Shown: positions 59,847 to 64,000 of the stretch, one piece after another
How positions within the stretch are numbered: the first letter of the stretch is position 1
How the letters are laid out: the number at the start of each line of letters is the position of its first letter
DNA from: Granulosicoccaceae sp. 1_MG-2023
Lineage (GTDB): Bacteria; Pseudomonadota; Gammaproteobacteria; Granulosicoccales; Granulosicoccaceae
Direction: 5' to 3'
DNA length: 64,000 nt
Assembly: GCA_030546905.1 (NCBI GenBank)
Contig: JAUOPI010000010.1
Coordinates: 85,250 to 149,249, forward strand
Notes under the pieces: generated by a model
Databases searched by the model: none
What the model was told of the DNA's origin: nothing
The model's input: the letters and a program-made list of their open reading frames with translations, nothing else
Program-made: the position numbers and the translations under genes

Positions 59847-61658
59847 ATGAAAGACGTTTTTGAGGAGTGGCTGTCCGAAGCCGGGCAGCGGTTTACTGCG
59901 TTCCGCTTGTGGCTGGGTGAACTACGTGATCCGGGCGTGCTGCGCGCGGATGTGATCGCCGGGATTACCGTGGCGCTGGTGCTGGTTCCCCAGTCCATGG
60001 CCTACGCACAGCTGGCCGGTCTGCCACCGTATATCGGACTTTATGCGTCCTTTCTGGCGCCGATTGTAGCGGCGCTGTTCGGTTCTTCCCGGCAGTTGCA
60101 GAACGGGCCGGTCGCGGTGATTTCCCTGATGACGGCCGCCGCGTTGGCGCCCATGGGGCTGCAGGCCGGGGAGTATGTCGCCTATGCGGCGGTGCTGGCC
60201 CTGATGGTCGGTGTGTTCCAGATGGGGCTGGGCCTGTTGCGTCTCGGCGTACTGGTGGACTTCCTGTCGCATCCGGTGATTATCGGTTTTACCAATGCGG
60301 CGGCGATTGTGATCGGCAGTCTGCAGATCGGCAAACTCTTCGGTATCGAGGTTGACGGCAGCCTCGCGCTTTACGAAACCTACTGGCACCTGCTTATTGC
60401 CATTCCCTTCGATACGCACATTATGACCTTTGTTATTGGCATGCTGTCCTTGTTGATGTTGGGTTGGATGCGGCGTAAACACCCCAGGCTGCCGGCGGCG
60501 CTGATTACCGTGGTGGTGACCACCGGCCTGAGCTGGCTGATCGGCTTTGCTGCCATGGGCGGTGAGGTGGTCGGCGAGGTGCCGCCCGGTCTGCCGGCGA
60601 TTGTGATCCCGCAGGTGACGGATCTGCGTTTCGGTGAGCTGGTGATGCCGGCCATGATTATCGCCTTGCTCAGTTTTGTCGAAGCCTTTTCCATCGCCAA
60701 GGCGATTGCCTCGGAAACCCGCCATAGTCTGTCTGCGGATCAGGAAATGGTCGGCAAGGGGCTGGCCAATATTGCTGCCGGGCTGACGCAGGGGTATCCG
60801 GTGTCGGGCTCGTTTTCGCGCAGCGCGGTGGCGTTTGCCGCCGGTGCCAAAACCGGTTTTGCGGCGATCGTCAGCGGTCTGGTGGTGGGGCTGACTTTGT
60901 TATTTCTGACGCCTTTGCTTTATCACTTGCCGCTGGCGACGCTGGCTGCTGTCATTATTGTCTCGGTGCTGGGGCTGGTGAAATTCGAGCCCTTTAACCA
61001 TGCCTGGCGGGTTAATCCGCATGATGGTTTTGTTGCTCTGGCGGTGTTTCTGGTGACGCTGCTTTCCGCACCGCATCTGGAGACCGGCATCTTCGCCGGG
61101 GTAGGGCTGTCGCTGATTTTCTATCTGTACCGCACCATGCAGCCGAATTTTGCCGAAGTGGCCTGTGACGAGGACGGCTTGTTCCGTGACGCTGAGCTGT
61201 TCGGCATGAAAACCAGCGACACCTTGGCCTTGTTCCGCTACGACGGCGATTTGTATTTTGCCAATGCCGGCTATCTGGAGCGGCGTATCCTCAATGCGGT
61301 GGCGGCCAAGCCGTTGCTGAAAGTGCTGATTCTCGATCTCGAAGCGGTCGAGCAGATCGACGCCACCGGTGAAGAAATGCTCGCGCATATGGCCGAACGG
61401 CTGCAAATCGGCGGTATCGAATTTGTCCTGACACGGCCCAAACCGAAACTGATCAGCGCCCTGAAGCGTTCAGGGCTGTGGGATCTGATCGGCGAAGAAC
61501 GGATCTTTGACCGGCGTTATGACGCGATTAAAACCATCAAATCGCGTTATGGCGATGAGGTGGATATCCGCCATCTGCTCTATCACCGCCCGCTGGAGCG
61601 GGACGAGCCGGAGGCGGGCAACCGGGAACCGCGCTTTGCTGCCAGCGACGTGCAATAA
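59847..61658 (+). CDS. SulP-family anion transporter with STAS domain
   Basis: This 603-residue inner-membrane transporter has the SulP signature (GITVALVLVPQSMAYAQLAG, LPPYIGLYASFLAP), about 12-14 membrane spans (to about 430) and a C-terminal STAS domain (about 455-565, ILDLEAVEQIDATGEEML). Members carry sulfate, bicarbonate, chloride or dicarboxylates, some with Na+ coupling. A conserved GSFSRSA loop is present. The substrate cannot be fixed. It is a single-gene unit before ilvBN. Confidence 0.92.
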   Translation: MKDVFEEWLSEAGQRFTAFRLWLGELRDPGVLRADVIAGITVALVLVPQSMAYAQLAGLPPYIGLYASFLAPIVAALFGSSRQLQNGPVAVISLMTAAALAPMGLQAGEYVAYAAVLALMVGVFQMGLGLLRLGVLVDFLSHPVIIGFTNAAAIVIGSLQIGKLFGIEVDGSLALYETYWHLLIAIPFDTHIMTFVIGMLSLLMLGWMRRKHPRLPAALITVVVTTGLSWLIGFAAMGGEVVGEVPPGLPAIVIPQVTDLRFGELVMPAMIIALLSFVEAFSIAKAIASETRHSLSADQEMVGKGLANIAAGLTQGYPVSGSFSRSAVAFAAGAKTGFAAIVSGLVVGLTLLFLTPLLYHLPLATLAAVIIVSVLGLVKFEPFNHAWRVNPHDGFVALAVFLVTLLSAPHLETGIFAGVGLSLIFYLYRTMQPNFAEVACDEDGLFRDAELFGMKTSDTLALFRYDGDLYFANAGYLERRILNAVAAKPLLKVLILDLEAVEQIDATGEEMLAHMAERLQIGGIEFVLTRPKPKLISALKRSGLWDLIGEERIFDRRYDAIKTIKSRYGDEVDIRHLLYHRPLERDEPEAGNREPRFAASDVQ

Positions 61659-61692
61659 ACTCATTCTATGGTACCAAATGATATCAGCGGGC

Positions 61693-61719
61693 TTGACCGG
61701 CCGGTATCCGTGTTATAGA
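61693..61719 (+). promoter_or_regulatory. Candidate promoter of the ilvBN operon
   Basis: TTGACC at 61693-61698 precedes TATAGA at 61714-61719 by 15 bases; the overlapping word TAGATT would give 17. It lies about 40 bases before the leader peptide. Confidence 0.45.
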
Positions 61720-61757
61720 TTCGCTTTACTTTCTTACGTTCAGAAGATTAACCGCAC

Positions 61758-61865
61758 GTGACTAACACCGCTTCCAAGCTCATCGCGATTGCAAAACTGC
61801 CCCTGGCAGTGGTGCTCGTGGTGGTGTCTGTCGTGGTGGTCGTGGCCAGAGGGTCGACGTCGTAG
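61758..61865 (+). CDS. ilvBN operon leader peptide (IvbL-like)
   Basis: This short frame encodes 35 residues starting at a GTG. An in-frame TAA at 61749-61751 rules out a longer form. It contains ten valine codons, nearly all in one run (codons 18-29), plus four leucines and two isoleucines: LAVVLVVVSVVVVVARG. E. coli IvbL has the same kind of valine/leucine run. Ribosome stalling when charged Val-tRNA or Leu-tRNA is scarce would favour readthrough of the terminator at 61891. No function as a protein is expected. Confidence 0.88.
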   Translation: MTNTASKLIAIAKLPLAVVLVVVSVVVVVARGSTS

Positions 61866-61890
61866 CGGGTTGCTGAACAAACAAAATACC

Positions 61891-61929
61891 AAACCCCCTT
61901 CGGCGTCTCAGCCAAGGGGGTTTTTTTTT
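61891..61929 (+). terminator. Attenuator terminator of the ilvBN operon
   Basis: AAACCCCCTT (61891-61900) pairs with AAGGGGGTTT (61914-61923), extended by GGC/GCC, and is followed by a T run to 61929. It lies between the leader peptide and ilvB. GGGTT at about 61867-61871 could pair with the left arm as an antiterminator. Confidence 0.9.
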
Positions 61930-61955
61930 GGGCGCAGAAAAGACAAGAGGACATC

Positions 61956-63665
61956 ATGAGCGAATCTGCTAATACGCCACGGCCGGAACAGGCCATTCGC
62001 CTGTCGGGAGCGCAGTTGATTATCAAGCTGCTGGAACGACAGGGCATCACGCATATCGCCGGCATTCCGGGCGGGGCCAACCTGCCGATGTACGACGCAC
62101 TGACCGACAGCCCGATCAAACACGTGCTGGCCCGTCACGAACAGGGCGCGGGCTTTATGGCGCAGGGAATGGCCCGTGTTACCGGTCAGGCGCAGGTCTG
62201 CTTTGCTAGCTCCGGCCCCGGTGCGACCAATCTGGTCACGGCCGTCGCGGATGCGAAAATGGACTCGATTCCGCTGGTCGCCATCACCGGACAGGTCTCC
62301 CAGCAGATGATCGGTACCGACGCGTTTCAGGAAACCGACACCTTTGGTCTGATGTTGCCCATCACCAAACACAACTGGATTGTGCGCTCCGCCGCCGAGT
62401 TGCTGGAGGTGATTCCCGAGGCGTTTCGTCTGGCGCTGTCAGGCCGGCCGGGACCTGTGTCCGTGGATGTGCCCAAAGACGTGCAGAACGAGATTATCGA
62501 GTTTGCCGAATGGCCGGCGCCGGGTCGGCGCGAAGAGACGCCGGCACTGGACACCGAAACCGTGCATCAGATCGTCGAGCGGCTGAAGAATGCGCATCGT
62601 CCGGTGCTGATGGTCGGCGGCGGCATTATCCAGGCCGGCGCATCGGAGGCGCTGCGGAGGTTTGCCGAGACGCTGGATATTCCGACCGTACACACCTTTA
62701 TGGGACTGGGTATCCTGCCCACGGATCATCCCTTGTCACTGGGCATGCTGGGCATGCACGGCGCCCGCTACACCAACCATGTTCTGGAAGAGTGCGATGT
62801 GCTGGTCGGGCTGGGTGTGCGTTTTGATGACCGCGCCACCGGTAAGGTCGAGGCCTTTTGTCCGCAGGCCGAGATTATCCACGTTGATATAGATCACAGT
62901 GAAATCGGCAAGATCAAAAATCCGCTGCTGGCCATGCGCGCCGATATCGGCGAGACCCTCACGGCGCTGAACAGCATTGCCCCGCGTATGACCCGGCCGC
63001 TGTGGCGTCAGCGTGTTGATCAGCTCAAAGAAGCGCACCCGCTGGTGCTCGAAGGGCTGGACGAGTTGTTCCGTCCTTACGGCGCGATTACCCAGGTCGC
63101 GGCGATGCTCGATGACGAGGCCAATGTCACCACCGATGTCGGTCAGCATCAGATGTGGGTGGCGCAGGCTTATCCGTTCCGCCGGCCGAATCAGTGGGTC
63201 AGCTCGGGCGGTCTGGGCACCATGGGCTTCGGTCTGCCGGCTGCCATTGGTATGGCTCTGGCTCAACCGGAGCGCAAAACCATCTGCTTTTCCGGTGACG
63301 GCAGCATTATGATGAATATTCAGGAGCTGGCCACGGCAGCGGAAGAAAACCTCGATATCAAGGTCATCATCCTTAACAACGGCCATCTGGGGCTGGTTCG
63401 TCAGCAACAGACCCTGTTCTACGGCGAAAACCTCAGTGCGGTGAAGTTTCATCAGGGGCCGGATTTTGCGATGGTGGCGCGCGCCATGGGTGTCGAGGGT
63501 GTTGATCTCGGCCAGTCGGCGTCCCCGCATGATGATCTGCGCGAGGCGCTTAACCGCAAAGGGCCGTGCGTGATTAACCTGCCGATCTGTGAGCAGGAAA
63601 TGGTTTTTCCCATGGTGCCGCCGGGCGGTGCCAATCAGGATATGATCGGAGGTGAAGCAAAATGA
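61956..63665 (+). CDS. ilvB: Acetolactate synthase large subunit
   Basis: This catalytic subunit condenses pyruvate with pyruvate or 2-ketobutyrate in branched-chain amino-acid synthesis. The 569-residue protein has the three ThDP-enzyme domains: the PYR domain with catalytic Glu62 (ARHEQGAGFMAQG), the FAD-binding middle domain, and the PP domain with the ThDP motif from GDGS to NN (about 448-475). It is preceded by a leader peptide and attenuator and overlaps ilvN by 4 bases. The IlvB assignment is favoured over IlvI or IlvG by the leader type and the short small subunit. Confidence 0.93.
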   Translation: MSESANTPRPEQAIRLSGAQLIIKLLERQGITHIAGIPGGANLPMYDALTDSPIKHVLARHEQGAGFMAQGMARVTGQAQVCFASSGPGATNLVTAVADAKMDSIPLVAITGQVSQQMIGTDAFQETDTFGLMLPITKHNWIVRSAAELLEVIPEAFRLALSGRPGPVSVDVPKDVQNEIIEFAEWPAPGRREETPALDTETVHQIVERLKNAHRPVLMVGGGIIQAGASEALRRFAETLDIPTVHTFMGLGILPTDHPLSLGMLGMHGARYTNHVLEECDVLVGLGVRFDDRATGKVEAFCPQAEIIHVDIDHSEIGKIKNPLLAMRADIGETLTALNSIAPRMTRPLWRQRVDQLKEAHPLVLEGLDELFRPYGAITQVAAMLDDEANVTTDVGQHQMWVAQAYPFRRPNQWVSSGGLGTMGFGLPAAIGMALAQPERKTICFSGDGSIMMNIQELATAAEENLDIKVIILNNGHLGLVRQQQTLFYGENLSAVKFHQGPDFAMVARAMGVEGVDLGQSASPHDDLREALNRKGPCVINLPICEQEMVFPMVPPGGANQDMIGGEAK

Positions 63666-63955
63666 CTAAACAAGGCCGTTCCGTACTTGAGTTGACGGTT
63701 AACAACCATGCCGGCGTCATGTCCCATGTGTGTGGCTTGTTTTCCCGTCGTGGCTACAACCTTGAAGGCATTATGGTTATGCCTATCGAGGGCACCGACG
63801 GTGCGCAAAGCCGCATGTGGTTGCTGGTCAATGAGGAGGACAAGCTCAATCAGGTGATCAGCCAGACTGAGAAGCTCGTCGATGTTTTGTGTATTGTCCG
63901 GCATCCTGTCGAGGGCAGTATCTTCACCCAAATGGAAGAGTACTTCCGCTCTTAA
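63662..63955 (+). CDS. ilvN: Acetolactate synthase small subunit
   Basis: This 97-residue regulatory subunit consists of a single ACT domain (VLELTVNNHAGVMSHVCGLF, GYNLEGIMVMPI), the part that binds valine and stimulates the large subunit. It is the short IlvN form (E. coli IlvN has 96 residues); IlvH-type subunits are about 160 residues. The ATG overlaps the ilvB stop (ATGA). The remaining 45 bases of the window show nothing further. Confidence 0.94.
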   Translation: MTKQGRSVLELTVNNHAGVMSHVCGLFSRRGYNLEGIMVMPIEGTDGAQSRMWLLVNEEDKLNQVISQTEKLVDVLCIVRHPVEGSIFTQMEEYFRS

Positions 63956-64000
63956 AGCCTGCTGCAATGCGCCCTGCCGGCCGCTTTCTCCGTACAGCGG

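Overview
The window is a moderately GC-rich, gene-dense chromosomal segment from a gammaproteobacterium, most likely marine or sodium-adapted. The evidence is the conserved gene order carA-carB-greA / yhbY / rlmE-ftsH-folP-glmM-tpiA-secG-tRNA-Leu-tRNA-fMet-rimP-nusA-infB-rbfA-truB-rpsO-pnp. A complete Na+-translocating NADH:quinone reductase operon, a bacterial voltage-gated cation channel and a marine-type dedicated sortase locus point the same way. I saw no insertion sequence, prophage, integron or CRISPR array. Genus and species cannot be fixed from this sequence alone.

Layout. 1-7.6 kb: end of an unknown gene, then nqrABCDEF with its maturation genes apbE and nqrM. 7.7-9.2 kb: a CBS-domain protein and two small heat-shock proteins behind a sigma-32-like promoter. 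9.3-15.7 kb: a secreted trypsin-like protease with a GlyGly-CTERM tail, convergent with a dedicated sortase system (class GN sortase, its VIT/VWA target, and a divergent response regulator and histidine kinase). 15.7-18.1 kb: mepK- and ldtD-like cell-wall genes. 18.4-20.2 kb: parE. 20.4-25.6 kb: carA, a YdcH-like gene, carB and greA, behind a leader hairpin. 25.7-41.7 kb: the conserved RNA, translation and cell-envelope block, with two tRNA genes. 41.8-45.2 kb: tadA, a histidine phosphatase, a NUDIX enzyme, a cold-shock protein, a beta-carbonic anhydrase and a DUF1294 protein. 45.2-55.1 kb: aat, a DUF482 acyltransferase-like gene, trxB, ftsK, lolA, an SLC13-type transporter and rarA. 55.1-61.7 kb: a more accessory stretch with a MarR regulator and a divergent carboxymuconolactone-decarboxylase-like gene whose 3' end carries a repeat and an apparent frameshift, a NavBac-type channel, an alpha/beta hydrolase, an OsmC protein, an orphan VasI-like protein and a SulP transporter. 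61.7-64 kb: the ilvBN acetolactate synthase operon behind a valine-rich leader peptide and attenuator.

How the parts fit. Na+-NQR would build the sodium gradient, ApbE would attach FMN to NqrB and NqrC, and NqrM would support assembly. The sortase locus looks like a self-contained envelope system: the kinase senses through a periplasmic domain that resembles a sugar-binding fold, the regulator sits divergent to the target/sortase pair, and the target ends in MPQTG plus a membrane tail. The points most worth a second look are this sortase locus with its overlapping GlyGly-CTERM protease, the channel with a calcium-like filter (TFEDWTD), the serine at the NqrC flavinylation site, the frameshifted repeat-bearing C-terminus at 56.1 kb, and several short regulatory elements: the ilvB leader, the carA leader, a palindromic operator before a DUF2892 gene, and a U1-U72 initiator tRNA.
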